Notes: generated from the letters alone by a model not told the origin. Positions 49,471 through 61,835 are shown, counted from the stretch's first letter. The stretch is DNA of 64,000 nucleotides from Onchidella celtica (GCA_963931925.1 OZ007580.1:7253947-7317946); one strand, 5' to 3'. A program made the numbers and translations.

Positions 49471-49774
49471 GTTTCAAAAAGAAAAGCAAAAAGAAAAAGG
49501 AAAAGAAAAACCTGCCCTTGAACTGAAGAGTTGTCTTCCCTTCAAAGTCATTGTCTCCCCTCTGTGTCCAAGTCCAGTGAATGGAGTTCAAAGTACATCA
49601 CAGAATCAAAATTGTTCATCTGAAAAGACAGAAGAAAAGAGAAAAAGGTGTATCACCCATCATAACTATTATAATAACATATTATATATACATTAAGGAC
49701 AACATCTAACACCATCAGAAAATATGTTTAAAGGAATGTTCACAAAAATTGTCAATCTCTGAGCCTATCATGAA

Positions 49775-50085
49775 AGATAAGATCAGATAGATAAGAGATA
49801 AGATAAAAATCACTTCCTTATCCCACGAGGGAAATTCTCTTTCACAAAGTGTTTGACAGCACATACATAGTACATATATTTTAGGCATCATTACATAAAC
49901 ATGTCACAGCTCAATAACTCAATAACAGGAAGATAAGATAAGATAGAAGAAGATAAGAATAGCTTTCTTATCCCATGAGGGGAATTCTCGTTCACTGAGG
50001 GTTTGAGAGCACATACATGGTACCCATATCTTAGGCATCATTACATAAACATAATTATATATCACAGCTCAATAAACTCAATGAC
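49775..50085 (+). repeat. Tandem pair of GATAAG-headed repeats
   Basis: Two units (about 49775-49920 and 49925-50085) each start with GATAAGATAAGAT-like runs. Each continues CTTATCCCA(C/T)GAGG and ATTCTC.TTCAC and ends CATTACATAAACAT...ATCACAGCTCAATAA. The CTTATCCCAnGAGGGAAATTC block resembles 3' ends of non-LTR elements. Confidence 0.75.
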
Positions 50086-50443
50086 AGGCATACATGAGTG
50101 ACATGGTACGAAACCTTAGTGAAGTATGGCACTCGTCTAAAGTGTCTTGCTGAGGCGAACTATGGAGGGCAAAAACGATCTTCTGTATCTTTCTGTGAAT
50201 TTCTGTACTTTCGTAAATTTACAGAAACTGCAGATGCAACTCTTTTCTGCCAAGTATTACAGGTCTCCTTGAAAGAATTTTATCTATTGGGTTGCTTCAA
50301 TATTTCAATCGTTTCCGAGAAAATTGTATTGAAGAAATGGAATACATAAAAGCAAAGTTAACCATTACAAAAATAATCAAAATGTAAGTGGGAAGGAAAG
50401 CAAAGCTTATGGTCGGGGAAAATCAAATCAGACAGCAGATTGT

Positions 50444-50689
50444 CCCCTTAGAATAACAAGGTTTTATCTCCACTTTTTGGCTGAACTGAGTTAAGCACTT
50501 AACACTACGTCTACGGGCCTTCTCCATTATGTGTCAAAATATCAAGCTGATAGTTTACGGTGTGTAATTAGTATGTATTTCTAAAAGGACACAAAGTCCT
50601 ACCGCTGTAAGCCTTGAGCACATCGAAGTTCAATCACCAATTTCTCAAAAGTTGAATGAAGGGACTTAGAACCTTGTCAGTCTATGGGG
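50444..50689 (+). mobile_element. TIR MITE, family B copy 1
   Basis: Left CCCCTTAGAATAACAAGG and right inverse CCTTGTCAGTCTATGGGG form TIRs. The interior shares CTACGGGCCTTCTCCATT and TCAATCACCAATTTCTCAAA with copies at 57877 and 60082. Confidence 0.8.
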
Positions 50690-51900
50690 ACGAGATATCA
50701 ACTGCTGTTTGCCTCAGCATTACAGCCTTGCATGAAGGTCTCCCCGACTGCTCTAAATCACCTCATATTTCGGCACCCTCACAATCCCCTTGACAAGTCT
50801 CTCTGTCTCTTTCTTCTTCTTTCACTCGCGCTCTGTCTGTGTTGCTTGTCTCCCCGCCCCCCCCCCACTCGCTTTCTTTGCGTGTCTCTCTTCCTCCCTC
50901 TCTCCATCCTTCTCTCACTTGCCTTCTCTCTGTGTTTGTCTCCCCTTTTCTTCCTTCCTCTCTCTCCCTCCTTCTCTTACTCACTCTTTTTCTCTCTCTT
51001 CGACCCACTCAACCCCTTTTATTTCTTCTCTTCTTGTCTCATTTCCCTGCTCTTTCACATAATGTTTACAGCGTCACCCCCCCCCCAATCCCCACCCCCC
51101 AAACACACACTTTCATCCATTCCTATGTGTAAGTTCACTAGGCCAAGCCACGCAAACAGCGACTATCTGTACATTTCGCCCCCCCCCCCCTCAGAAACAA
51201 TAAGAACATCCCTGCCAGTCAAGTGTCAATCAGGTGCACCTGTACAGGCATTCCACTCCCACAGGTAGTCCATTAGACACAAAACATGCAGTAAATATCC
51301 TGCAAGTCAAGCGCACGCCAATATCACTGTCCCAGACAGATGGAGAAAACATAAAACTGCACAATGGCAGGCAGAATAGAGAAGATCAAATAGACAGAAA
51401 GAGTGAAGGACAAGCGGGGAGGAATCAAAGCAGAATGGGGATAACGGAGAGACTTGAATTGTTTGATGTGGGGCAAGCTATGAAGGAGAAAGAGAGAGAA
51501 AGACAGGGGGAGAAAAAGAAAGAGAGAGAAATAATTGGCACACATGCATAGATAACTTAGAAGAACAGCAAGGCGGAATGTGAATAAATGCATTATATGA
51601 AAGAAACGAACTCAAAGTATGTGTATGTGTGGAGGGGTGGGTGGAGGTGTGTCTGGATGAGAGGGCGGGGGGAATGGGTGGGGGAGGCCAGACGGAGCTT
51701 TTTTGTTTGTTTGTTTTCGTTTAGCTATTGTTAAGGGGAGGGGGGTGGGGGAAGGAGGGCGAAGTGTCATAAAAGAGGACAATTCAACACACTGTGCAAT
51801 GTGTAATGACATAATATGATTACATTATATTATGCTTCTGTGGCTTCTGAGGCAGCGATGTACTGTTGTACCCATACATGGAAGTACAATAGCAAAGTAC
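50690..51900. other. Pyrimidine-rich low-complexity stretch
   Basis: CT-rich sequence with poly-C tracts at about 50860, 51077 and 51180, then GA-rich around 51480-51530 and G-rich around 51660-51760. All long frames here are low-complexity and not genes. Confidence 0.7.
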
Positions 51901-51904
51901 CGTA

Positions 51905-52545
51905 CATCTAGTGTTGAACCATTTCTAAAACTCCTACAGGCGGACAAACTTTTGTACCATTTTTAGAATCCCTACAGGCGGACACACCTTTCTGCCATTT
52001 TTAGAATTCCTGCAGATGGTCGAACCTTTGTGCTAAAGTTAGAACCCTACAGGCGGGCAAACTTTTGTATCATATTTAGAAACCCCATAGGCTGACAAAC
52101 CTTTGTACCATATATTTAGACACCCAACAGGCTGACCAACCTTAGTCCATATTTAGAACTCCTACAGGTGGACAAACCGTTGACCATTTCTAGAATCCCT
52201 GCAGACTGGCAAACTTTTGTATCATTTTTAGAACCACCACAGATGGGCAAACCTTTGTACCATTTCTAGAATCCCGACGAGGGGACAAACCTTTGAACCA
52301 TTTTTACAATCCCAACAGGCGGACAAAGCTGTGCGCCATTTCTAGAACTCCAACAGATGGACAAACCTTCATACCATTTCTGATTTCTAGAAAACCTGCA
52401 GACGGACAATCCCTGTAGGCAGACAAACTTTGGTACCATTTCTAGAAACCCTGCTGGTGGGAACAACTTTCTACCATTTTCAGAACCCCTATAGGCGGAC
52501 AAACTTTCGTAGATTTCTAGAATCCTTGCAGGCGAGGAAACCTCG
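51905..52545. repeat. Minisatellite, about 42-bp unit, about 15 copies
   Basis: The unit is roughly CCATTTCTAGAATCCCTACAGG followed by CGGACAAACCTTTGTA. Units are diverged and vary by a few bases in length. The minus-strand frame at 52266-52502 derives from it. Confidence 0.9.
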
Positions 52546-53097
52546 CCCCATATTATGATCTAATTCTGTTGCATGGCCAGCAGTAATTGCCACAGTCTAC
52601 AGCCTGGTTCTTTGCCGTAAGCACACCAGTGTGCACGTTTCTGGCCACACTATCTCTCACGCACGTGCATTCATTCTCTTGGCTGCTGACAGAACAGCTG
52701 ACGACAACATAATCAGCTAGTGAGATTTGGGATCGAGAGTAGTACAGGGGGATGTGAGGGGGGTGTGTGTAGGTGGGGAAGTGAGCTAGACAAGGAGCTG
52801 AAACGTTTTGTTGTTGTTGTTTTTAACCAAAGTACCAACGATCGTTTTGTTTGCTTTTTGGGCCATCTTGGCGCCTGCAGAAGATTCGACTTTTGTTTTG
52901 TTTTGTTTCTTTCTTTCATGCTTTTATCGGAAACACTTTTTAGTTCATACTTTTATCTAATTTTCATTGGCGACTTTCCTAGACACTTCAGTTTCTGCCT
53001 AGGCTATGCTGAAATACGATATCCATGAGAAAAATACTGAGAACAAGAACAAGTAGAAATAATGATAACGACAACTTACATAATTAATCTAGATTAA

Positions 53098-53236
53098 AGT
53101 CACATGTAGGAAGGATGAAGGACAATAGATGGACAAAACGCTGCACTGAATTGCAACCACGGACAACAAAAAGAACATGAGGACGTCCAGGAAGAAGATG
53201 GCACGATGGCATTACAAAGAGAGGGGGGAACAACAT
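53098..53236 (+). mobile_element. LINE 3' part, left of nested SINE
   Basis: DNRWTKRCTELQPRTTKRT, a stop, then GRPGRRWHDGITKRGG parallels the minus-strand LINE tail at 23484-23745. The segment breaks at AACAACATGG, where the SINE begins, and the LINE resumes at about 53719. Confidence 0.75.
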
Positions 53237-53718
53237 GGGGGGACAAGGTGGTCTAGAGGCAAGGTGCTCGCCTCTCGTGCCACGGGTCCCGGGTTCGAAA
53301 CCCGGGCTGTGCAGGCATGTTGGAAATTGGGATTTTTCTCATATTTTCGTGTCCCTGATCCTATTGCGGGGTAGGATCGAGTACCTAGTCTTCTCGGATA
53401 AGGACGAAAAATTCGGAGGGCCCGTGCGCACGTTGCGCACGTTAAAGATACCTTGGCAGTTGGAAATCGTAAAGAGCAGGCCGAACAGGCCGCTGCCCGG
53501 GCAAAATTAAATTAAAATTCATCTCTACCAGTCCCTCCCTCTCCCACCCTCATCTCCCCCCCCCCCACAAAAAAAAACAACAACAAAAAAACCGCCGACC
53601 GGCACTGCACTGTGGCGACGACGTGCCTGCTCCAGTTGTAACTGGGCTGCCATGGCACAAAGGCAAATTTCCCAAATGGGATTAAAGAGTTATACAAATA
53701 CAAAATACAAATACAAAT
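53237..53718 (+). mobile_element. tRNA-derived SINE, apparently full length
   Basis: The head contains an A box (TGGTCTAGAGG, 53249-53259) and a B box (GGTTCGAAACC, 53292-53302). A conserved-looking middle (CCCGTGCGCACG...GTTAAAGATACC) and GCCGCTGCCCGGGCAAAATT follow. A C/A-rich spacer leads to a 3' part with CCAAATGGGATTAAAGAG and an (AAATAC)n tail. The 3' part recurs at 9085-9245 and the middle at 35.2 kb. The unit could instead be two SINE-like pieces in tandem. Confidence 0.75.
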
Positions 53719-53832
53719 GGTTGAGGAAGACATCAGGCAGACAGGAATGGACGTCATTGTCACGGGGTTACATCCTGCAGTGGATGGACAATGCCTTGGT
53801 AAAAGGTGAAAGGTGAAAGGTGAAAGGTGAAA
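53719..53832 (+). mobile_element. LINE 3' end with (AAAGGTG)n tail
   Basis: GTTACATCCTGCAGTGGATG and GACAATGCCTTGGT match the LINE end at 23.5 kb and finish in four copies of AAAGGTG, compared with one or two there. A heptamer tail of variable copy number is a typical non-LTR 3' terminus. Confidence 0.75.
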
Positions 53833-54129
53833 AGCAATTTTTGTTTAGCTATTCTAGTGAAATTCAATATTGCTGAGTTTAACCTCTTTTTTCCACGTGG
53901 ACAGGAAATATTAAATACACGTACGTTGTGTTATCCTGGGATATCATGCTGTGTCCGTAGCAGTTTAGCATGGCCGGTTTGGCTCGCTGCTGGTACCATT
54001 AGGGCTGATAAAAGATTTATCAACCGGTGGGTGCTAATGCGATGGTTTTGGAAAGGGGGGGGGGCATCATTATCGGTGATTTGGGGGGGGGGGGGTAATC
54101 GTTACAGACTTATGTGTGTATGTCCTGTA

Positions 54130-54305
54130 CAGTGGCAGACCTACATTTTTGGGACTCTGACGCTTGAACTGTTAAAGGGCCTCTTCGCAACTAGCAACAA
54201 TAGGTCAACATCCAAAATTCAGGCATTAAAAAAAAAGTTTCTTCAAGGCCCCATCCGGGATTAGAGGCCCTGAAGCTTACGCTTCGTTAGTTTCAACCGC
54301 CACTG
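54130..54305. mobile_element. hAT-like MITE
   Basis: CAGTGGCAGACC at the left and GGTTGAAAC-type inverse CCGCCACTG at the right (CAGTGGCGG inverted) form short TIRs. Flanks GTCCTGTA and GGCCTGTG agree at six of eight bases, as expected of a decayed 8-bp hAT target duplication. Confidence 0.55.
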
Positions 54306-54673
54306 GGCCTGTGATCTCATTCCAGCACTCGCACTGAGCTCAAGGTGGGCTATACAAAGTAAATGGTAAGTGAGAAAATGTACAAATTCTATTTACACGT
54401 ACACAAATAAAACGCGTTCTGTCTTGCTGGAATCTAACGTGACTGGCGAAGATTATCTTGTCACACCTGGGGAAAATATCATGATATACGACTAGTCCTT
54501 GTCAAAAATGGTGATATATGCATATCTGTTGCACACTTATTTTCATACACATCCTTTTTTCTTTCGGGGAGTTTTTACCCTTTTCAACATCACACTATTT
54601 TTCCAGCGGGGAGAATTATTTGATTAATATTCTGCGTAAGCATCTGCAGACTCTTGAGGCAAACGAAGTCCTT

Positions 54674-55012
54674 AGATGGATGGATGGATGGATGGATGGA
54701 TGGATGGACGGCCGGGTTGATGGATGGACGGACGCATGGACGGACTCATGGATGGATGGATGGACGGATGGATGGATGGATAGGTGGATGGACGGATGGA
54801 TTAATGGATGGATGGATGGATGGATGGATGGATGGATGGATGGATGGATGGATGGATGGATGGATGGAAAGATGGATGGATGGAAGAAAAGACCGACGGA
54901 TGAACGGATAGATGGATGGATGGATGGATGGATGGATGTGTGGATGGATGGATGGATGGATGGAAGGATGGATGGATGGATGGATGGATGGGTGGATGGA
55001 TGGATGCATGGA
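54674..55012. repeat. (GGAT)n microsatellite array
   Basis: About 340 bases of imperfect GGAT repeats. Long frames on both strands ([16 protein letters not shown]) are translations of the repeat, not genes. Confidence 0.97.
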
Positions 55013-55375
55013 TAGACACAAAGACGAATGGTTATACTTCAGCAGAGTGACCAATTGGGATGGACATGTGATTTACGTTTTAAGTCCTGGTTTAATGGAC
55101 ATAAAAACCTATGGACAGACGGATAAGCAGACCAACTGAATGGATGGACAGACTGGATTGGATCATGGATAGACAGAATAAATGAATACGTGAACGACTT
55201 CCTTGATGACAAGGCAGGTGGAAACCCTATTAAAAGACCGATGGACATAAAAAAAAAAAGGCAGACAGCCAATGCTGTTGTGAAGATGCCCAGATAAGAG
55301 AGCGGAGAAAAATCAGTGCCACAGATAAAGGAGGAAGAGATAATATATCAGATCAGAGTGAGGGTGGTCGCCCCT

Positions 55376-55560
55376 GTCTCCTAGCGGTCAGTTTGAGCCG
55401 ATCAGCATGCACGCACAGGGAGAAAAAATTATCTTATGAATGAAGAAAACGCCGCCGTGAAAGAGAATGATCCAGAAAAACAGTATAATGTCTCCAGGAG
55501 GTCAAGTTGATCCCATCAATATGCCAGCACCGGGAGAAGAGGCAAATAAAAAATATGATC
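55376..55560. repeat. Diverged tandem duplication
   Basis: GTCTCCTAGCGGTCAGTTTGA at 55376 and GTCTCCAGGAGGTCAAGTTG at 55490, followed by CATGCAC/CATGCCAGCAC and GGGAGAA, show two related units about 114 bp apart. Confidence 0.6.
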
Positions 55561-56398
55561 TTACTGAGGGAATAAATGTCATGGAAGAAGAAACATTCCC
55601 GAAAAATAGTGGAATCAAAATACATGAGAACGTGGATGTATTGTGAAAGAACTTGTAGCATATGCAATGCTACATAACAATAGAAATAGATGCCGTATAT
55701 GAAAGGCGCGGTGGCAAGAAAGAGACACAAACAGACAGACAGACAGATAGCGGGAGAGAGGGGGAGAAAGATATATATAGAAAGACAAACAGACGGACAT
55801 ACAGAGAGGAGACCCCATTTACATATTATGACGTCACAATGCACTGTAGTTTCTGAACACAGAGAGAGAGACAGAGAGAATTGTATTTCGCAACACCATA
55901 CGTTAGCAACAACAACAACAAAGAAAAATTAGACAATAACTTGTAAAATTAATATCAATATCTCAAAAAACAAGCCCCGTTGACGCCATACACGCCTTCT
56001 GTGTTACTTGACCTTTTCCAAATAATCCCCATGGTTCAGACGCTCTAGAAGTACTGTTCTTTATAGGCTGCAGTTAACAAACCATAGAAAAGACCCTTGC
56101 CTCAAGATCTCTCCACGCCACACGGTGATTTACCCAGGGTAGGCACTGTTCCTTCTGATCATTGCGATTTGGCAAAATATTTGGGTGGGTCAGAATCCTT
56201 AATTAGTGGATGAGCGTCAGCCGAGTTAATTTGGAGGTCAAGGGAGAATGGAAGGGGGCGGGTAGGGGGGGGGGGTGTGAGAACCAACTGTGAGCGAGAA
56301 CACGCATGTCTGTGTAGGTGAAAACGAAACTGAACCCGCGGGACTAAGGGAAAGGGGAGCAAAGGGAACGCCACAAGGCAAGATTGATAGATAAGATT

Positions 56399-56433
56399 GA
56401 CAGACAGGCAGGCAGACAGACAGACAGACAGAC

Positions 56434-56532
<99 letters not shown>

Positions 56533-56735
56533 AAATGGGTGGGTGGGTGGATGGATAAAAGGATGGACGGAGGATGGATGGATGAATGGGTGGGTGGGTG
56601 GATGGATGGATGGATGCATGTATGGATGAATGGGTGGGTGGATGTATGGATGGATGATATGATGTATGAATGGATGTATGGATGGTTATCGACAGATAGA
56701 TGATTATAGATGGATGGATGGATGGCTATGGATGG
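56399..56735. repeat. (CAGA)n(GATA)n then (GGAT/GGGT)n microsatellites
   Basis: CAGG/CAGA repeats at 56399-56436 pass into a GATA run to about 56531, then GGGT and GGAT repeats to 56735. The serine- or tyrosine-rich frames here are artefacts. Confidence 0.97.
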
Positions 56736-57876
56736 ATGGGGGGAAATAGCCTAAAGAACGAGTGAGGCAACACCTTGAAAATAGTGAGATAGAAAAAGAC
56801 ACTTTTAGTAGTCTGCGGCAAAAAAAAAGGGGGTGCAAACCACTCGAGACGTAAATATCATAATGAAAGAATGTAAGACTATGCCAAATATTGAAGTAAA
56901 CAGATACCCGAGTCGCAGGGGACCAAGACCGTTCAATTCGCCAAATCCCGTCCGTCGATTTGCGGGCGTATCATCCATGTCACTAATGCAACAATTCGCA
57001 CCACAGCCTTTCATATTTGAATGAAAAAGTCTATTGCCATAGAGCTCTGAGAGTAGTATTCACCGTGTTTATACGCGCGCAAGCTGTGGACATATAGTGA
57101 AAGAAAGAATGGTCCGTCTAGGTATTCTGTGTCTCGGCAGATACACTGTTATTCATTTACAAGTTGGATTTATAGTTGGCCCGTTGACTCGGAAAATACC
57201 ACAGATGTGACTTTTGAAGCTGAGTTTCGATCAGCAATGGATAAACTGAGGCCCAGAAAGAAATTTCCCGTCTTGTTTTTTAATTCTACTCACAGAAAAT
57301 GCCACTTTTTTTCCGGTGGAAGAGAATTTCAAGAACTATAAATAGCTTCTGGTTTCCGTGTTATCAGACACGTTAATATTAATAGATTAAAATTTATCCA
57401 TATCATCTCCCTCCCCCCCCCCCCCGCCAGAACAAGAAATAATAAAACAAGTAAAGTGAGGTGTAAATGCCAAGGGCAGCGAACCTCCTAAAATAAAGAC
57501 CTCAAATCATGTTATCAGACACGTGAACCACCCAGGCACGACCAATTGTCAGGAACTAGCAAGAAGAAGTGAAGAGTTCTTCAGATAATTCAATTGGGGA
57601 AATAACAAGCTGTACCTAATTGATGCGTCTAAATAGGTAACTGTGTAACAGTTGTCCTCTCCGCACGGGATGGGTGGCTAATAGATGGCGTTCCAAAGGC
57701 GTAAACCGAGCACCGTCAGGGTGGGGGTCGGAAAGGGGAAGGGGAGGGGGGGGCTGATAGTAAACTGCCCTTATGCGTCAGTGAGAGTTGGAAAACGGGG
57801 GAGGGGATTGATTATAAGTGAATTAGTAGGAGAGGGAACATGAAGAGGGAGGGGGGGGGGTGTAAGGACCTCTAGT

Positions 57877-58100
57877 CCCCTTAAAATGACAGGGTTGTAA
57901 CTCCCGTCAACTTCTGAGAATTCATGGGACCACATCTTTCAGAGCAAATATTTTTTCTTTTTAGTAATACTTACAAATTACACACCGAATCTGCTTTATA
58001 TTGCCTAATACACACAATGGAGAAGGCCCGTAGAAGCAGTGTGTCGTGTGTAACTCAGTTCAGACAAAAAGTGGAGATAAAACCTTGCCATTCTAAAGGG
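57877..58100 (-). mobile_element. TIR MITE, family B copy 2
   Basis: Inverted relative to the other two copies. It begins CCCCTTAAAATGACAGGG and ends ACCTTGCCATTCTAAAGGG, with ACACAATGGAGAAGGCCCGT inside. Poly-G and poly-C runs lie upstream at 57850 and 57415. Confidence 0.8.
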
Positions 58101-59000
58101 ACGCTCTATTTGGAGTGTAGACTTTCTAATGCAACCCTCTAAACGAGCAGCAAAGTCGCCACGACCTCTGGGTACCCGACAATATTATCACTGTCACGCC
58201 AAGTTGGGAGGCAGAGTCGATCCACCTACTCCGACTTATAAATATATACCGCGCCTGCACACAAAAATCTTTCATAACCTGGTGCAAAAATACCAACAAC
58301 AGTGATCCTCCGTAAACGAAGCCCTGAACTCGAAAAAGGATTTCATCAACATAGCTGTTGTTACTTGTACGTACGCTCTCCAAGCGTTTTGCGCAAGTAT
58401 ACAAACCTGGCCTTCATCCCGTCCTTGTCCTCAACCCTAAATCTAATCGAATCTCTAACTCGATCCCTACCGTCTCAACCCCAAAACAGGTATTCAAAAA
58501 CAAAATCTGAAAGAATAATTCATTAAGGCTGTTGTTTGAAGTATTTCGGGGGGAGCTCTCTAGCTCTGGAGTCACAAAGGGTTTTAAAAATAAGTACCAT
58601 TTTTTAAAACTTGTTTGTATAGTTTACAATTTCTTTGTCTTTCTTTCCAATCGAAATATAAATCTGAGATTAAAGTCTACGTCTTCGTATGCCTTCCGTT
58701 ACTCAGTGAGTCCTCTACACTCGTCTCCCTCCCTCCTGCTCCCGCTGGCCTGTATTTACGCCAGGGTTCTGGTTAGTAAACCGTCTGGGTGCCAGAAATT
58801 GCATATTATGTGGGAGTAAATTATCCATGACTTCCTCTTTCTCTCCTTGGACGTGCCTCCGCCTCCTCCCCCCCCCTCCTTTTCCCTCTTGGAAATCTTC
58901 CTTTGTCTTGTTCACTCTTTAGTACCGGTAGAGTTGGTTATTCTGTCTCCCTGGCAGCTCTGAGAACAGTTGTATTAGTACTGTAATTGTGCGTGCACGT
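58101..59000. other. No recognised feature
   Basis: Short frames only. A GC-moderate patch at 58140-58440 has no splice-bounded exon I can support. Confidence 0.45.
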
Positions 59001-59009
59001 CTGTGTGTT

Positions 59010-59194
59010 AGAGACATAGAGAGAGAGAGAAAGAGACAGAGGGAGAGAAAGAGAGAGAAAGAAACTCGCAGATATACAGACAGACCTGTGAGAGATGTAG
59101 AGAAGGAGAGAGAGAGAGAGAACGAGAATGAGAGAGACTCACGGACATACAGATAGACCTGTGACTGATAGACGGGCAGAGAAAGAGAGAGAAG

Positions 59195-59225
<31 letters not shown>

Positions 59226-59690
59226 AGAGAGACTCACGGACATACAGATAGACCTGTGACAGACAGACAGACAGAGAGAGAGAGAAAGAGGGTGAGAGAG
59301 ACTCGCGGACATACAGATAGACCTGTGACACACAGACAGACAGACAGAGAGAGAGAAAGAGGGTGAGAGAGACTCGCGGACATACAGATAGACCTGTGAC
59401 AGACAGACAGATAGAGAGAGAGAGAGAAAGAGGGTGAGAGAGACTCGCGGACATACAGATAGACCTGTGACAGACAGACAGACAGACAGAGAGAGAGAGA
59501 GAGAAAGAGGGTGAGAGAGACTCACGGACATACAGATAGACCTGTGACAGACAGACAGACAGAGAAAGAGAGAGAAGGAGAGAGAAAGAGAATATGAGAG
59601 AGTCGCGGACATACAGATGGACATGTGACAGACAGACAGACAGAGAAAGAGAGAGACAGGGAGACAGAAAGAGAAAGGAGATTCCCTGTG
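59010..59690. repeat. Minisatellite, about 70-90 bp unit, about 8 copies
   Basis: Each unit carries ACTC(A/G)CGGACATACAGATAG and ACCTGTGAC, then CAGA and GA runs of variable length. Copies start near 59063, 59137, 59230, 59301, 59372, 59443, 59520 and 59602. Long Ser/Leu-rich minus-strand frames come from it. Confidence 0.93.
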
Positions 59691-60081
59691 TTTGAGTGTG
59701 TGTGTGGAGGGGGGGGGGGAGGTGTGTGATTAACCACTGAAAACTACCTAACCACTCTAACCATTTCCTCTTCCTGTCGAGCCCCCCTTCTCCCACCCCC
59801 CCCTCCCTCGGCATACCCCCATCCCCCATGCCCAACTCTAATCCCTTGCTCCCCTCTGGTCTTCCTCAGTACACTCGGCCGATTTTGCTGATTAATGGAT
59901 GAGATGAGGGATCGCATGCTGGGGAGTTGGGGGGGGTGGGGTGAGTAAATATAAGCCTGGGGTAGTGGGTGTATGGGGCGTAGACCGGGTGTGAGTATAC
60001 GTTGTGTGTATGGCACCTCCGGAATGAGGCCTGTGTACTATACTCAATTCTGGCTGTAATCAAAGTTAAAAAGAGGGCGTG

Positions 60082-60333
60082 CTCTTAGAATGACAAGGTT
60101 TCATCATCTCCACTTTTTTGCATTGGCTGAACTGAGTTCCACACTACCCACTACTTCTACGGGCCTTCTCCATTGTGTGTCAAAGTATCAAGCAGATTCG
60201 ATGTGTAATTTGTATGTATTACTAAAAGATGAAAAACAATTAATTGCTCTAAAAGCTGTGATCACACCAAACTTCAATTCTCGATTTCTCAAAGGTTGAA
60301 GGACGGGAGATAGAACCTTGTCATTCTGAGGGG
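60082..60333 (+). mobile_element. TIR MITE, family B copy 3
   Basis: CTCTTAGAATGACAAGGTT at the left is the inverse of AACCTTGTCATTCTGAGGG at the right. The inner sequence matches the 50444 copy in the same orientation. Confidence 0.85.
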
Positions 60334-60694
60334 TTAAACGGTGTGTGTGTTTGCGGCCCAGAAAGGTTGAGAAGGGGCGCAGGGGCATAAAAAAACAACA
60401 GCCACAAGCGATTAACACAAGCACAAACAGGTTAATGAGTGTATTTGACAAAATGACATTAAATTTCATCTTCAAAACCGCCGAGGGCAGGAAATTGTAC
60501 ATACATCATGGCGGTACTGTCATTTCATTACCTTGCCGGTATATAATTAACTAATAAACCTCTCATTCTATTCCAGACGGAATATGATTTACTCGCATGC
60601 ACTAACATTAACCGATTAAAATAACACGTCTCTTCACTGATTCATTCAGTTCTGGTCTCCTTTTTACATGAATCTTGCGTTGGAAAACGACTGA

Positions 60695-60743
<49 letters not shown>
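60695..60743. repeat. (CT)n microsatellite
   Basis: Nearly pure CT run. Others lie at about 61068-61136, 61261-61300 and 61838-61930. Confidence 0.97.
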
Positions 60744-61049
60744 ATGTCGGGAAAGCCTATTGTCTATCCCCCCGAATGGTTCACCGCGCAAAACGATCTC
60801 TGTCTGTCTGTCTGTCTATTTCATGTGGGCGTGCGTTCTCACGCATAGCCGTCATATTGCATAAACGCCTTACTTAGCACTGATATCTATCGGAAAACTT
60901 GGCATTTTCCCCCATAGAACTCTCCGTTTAGTGAATACATTCCTTCCTTCTCTTCGCCTCTACTCCCCTCTTATTTATCCAAGTTCTTTCTCTTCCAATT
61001 TCACGAAGCAAATCCTACATTCCTAATAATCATACAAATAGTACCTCTC

Positions 61050-61105
61050 GCTGAGTAATGCGTGATCGTTCTCTCTCTCCCTCTCTCTCTCTGCTCTCCC
61101 CCCCC

Positions 61106-61136
<31 letters not shown>

Positions 61137-61258
61137 CCGTACCCTTAACTTCTTTTCTATATGTGTATACCCCTTGCTTAGTGAAAAATGTATCACTCCT
61201 TCAACTTTGTTTCTCCCCAAATCACAACATTAATCATTTCTTTCCCTCTCTCCCCTCC

Positions 61259-61299
<41 letters not shown>

Positions 61300-61835
61300 C
61301 CCACCCAACTCATTCTGCACTCGTCTGCCTTTCAGCACATTCCAACCATCTCTCACTCCCCTCACGCCAACATCATTCTGACACCCCGCTCGCTCCTGAA
61401 TTAAATTTGCTGATAAGACATGGCTACTCCGTCCTCCATTTCAACAACTCCCACAATAACGCTCCATCAGCACTGGCAGATTAAAGAACTCTCAACATGC
61501 ACTCACGCACCACTGCTGGCACATGCACGCACTGGCGCTCACGCTACTGCAGGGAAAGGGATTCATTTGGAGTTCGAGGATGTGCACTGATCATACAACA
61601 CACACTCATTCTGTACCTCTCCTTGTCAGAGAAACATCTCCTACAACGTCATCCTCCCACAACTTCCCGCTTAGACGACAACTTACACACATGCTGATAA
61701 TCTCAAATGACACTCAAACAATGCAGTGGTAAATTCCCATGTGCGCCGCATAGAACAACCATACACAGTAATAACACATACACAAAGCCATGTTCACACA
61801 CAATATTACATGTATTGTCATCAGTCATCCTCTAA

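Noticed and set aside
50684-51268. 194-codon Ser/Leu/Pro-rich frame
   Set aside because: Pyrimidine-rich low-complexity DNA is open in several frames. No signal of a gene.
53241-53325. A tRNA gene
   Set aside because: A and B boxes are present, but the sequence runs on into a SINE body and tail and does not form a clean acceptor stem, so it is a tRNA-derived SINE head.
54518-55054. Long frames rich in GWMDGWMD or HPSIHPSI
   Set aside because: Translations of the GGAT microsatellite on both strands, without conserved sequence outside it.
59008-59835. 275-codon minus-strand frame rich in Leu and Ser
   Set aside because: Produced by the GA/CAGA minisatellite. No start context or domain.
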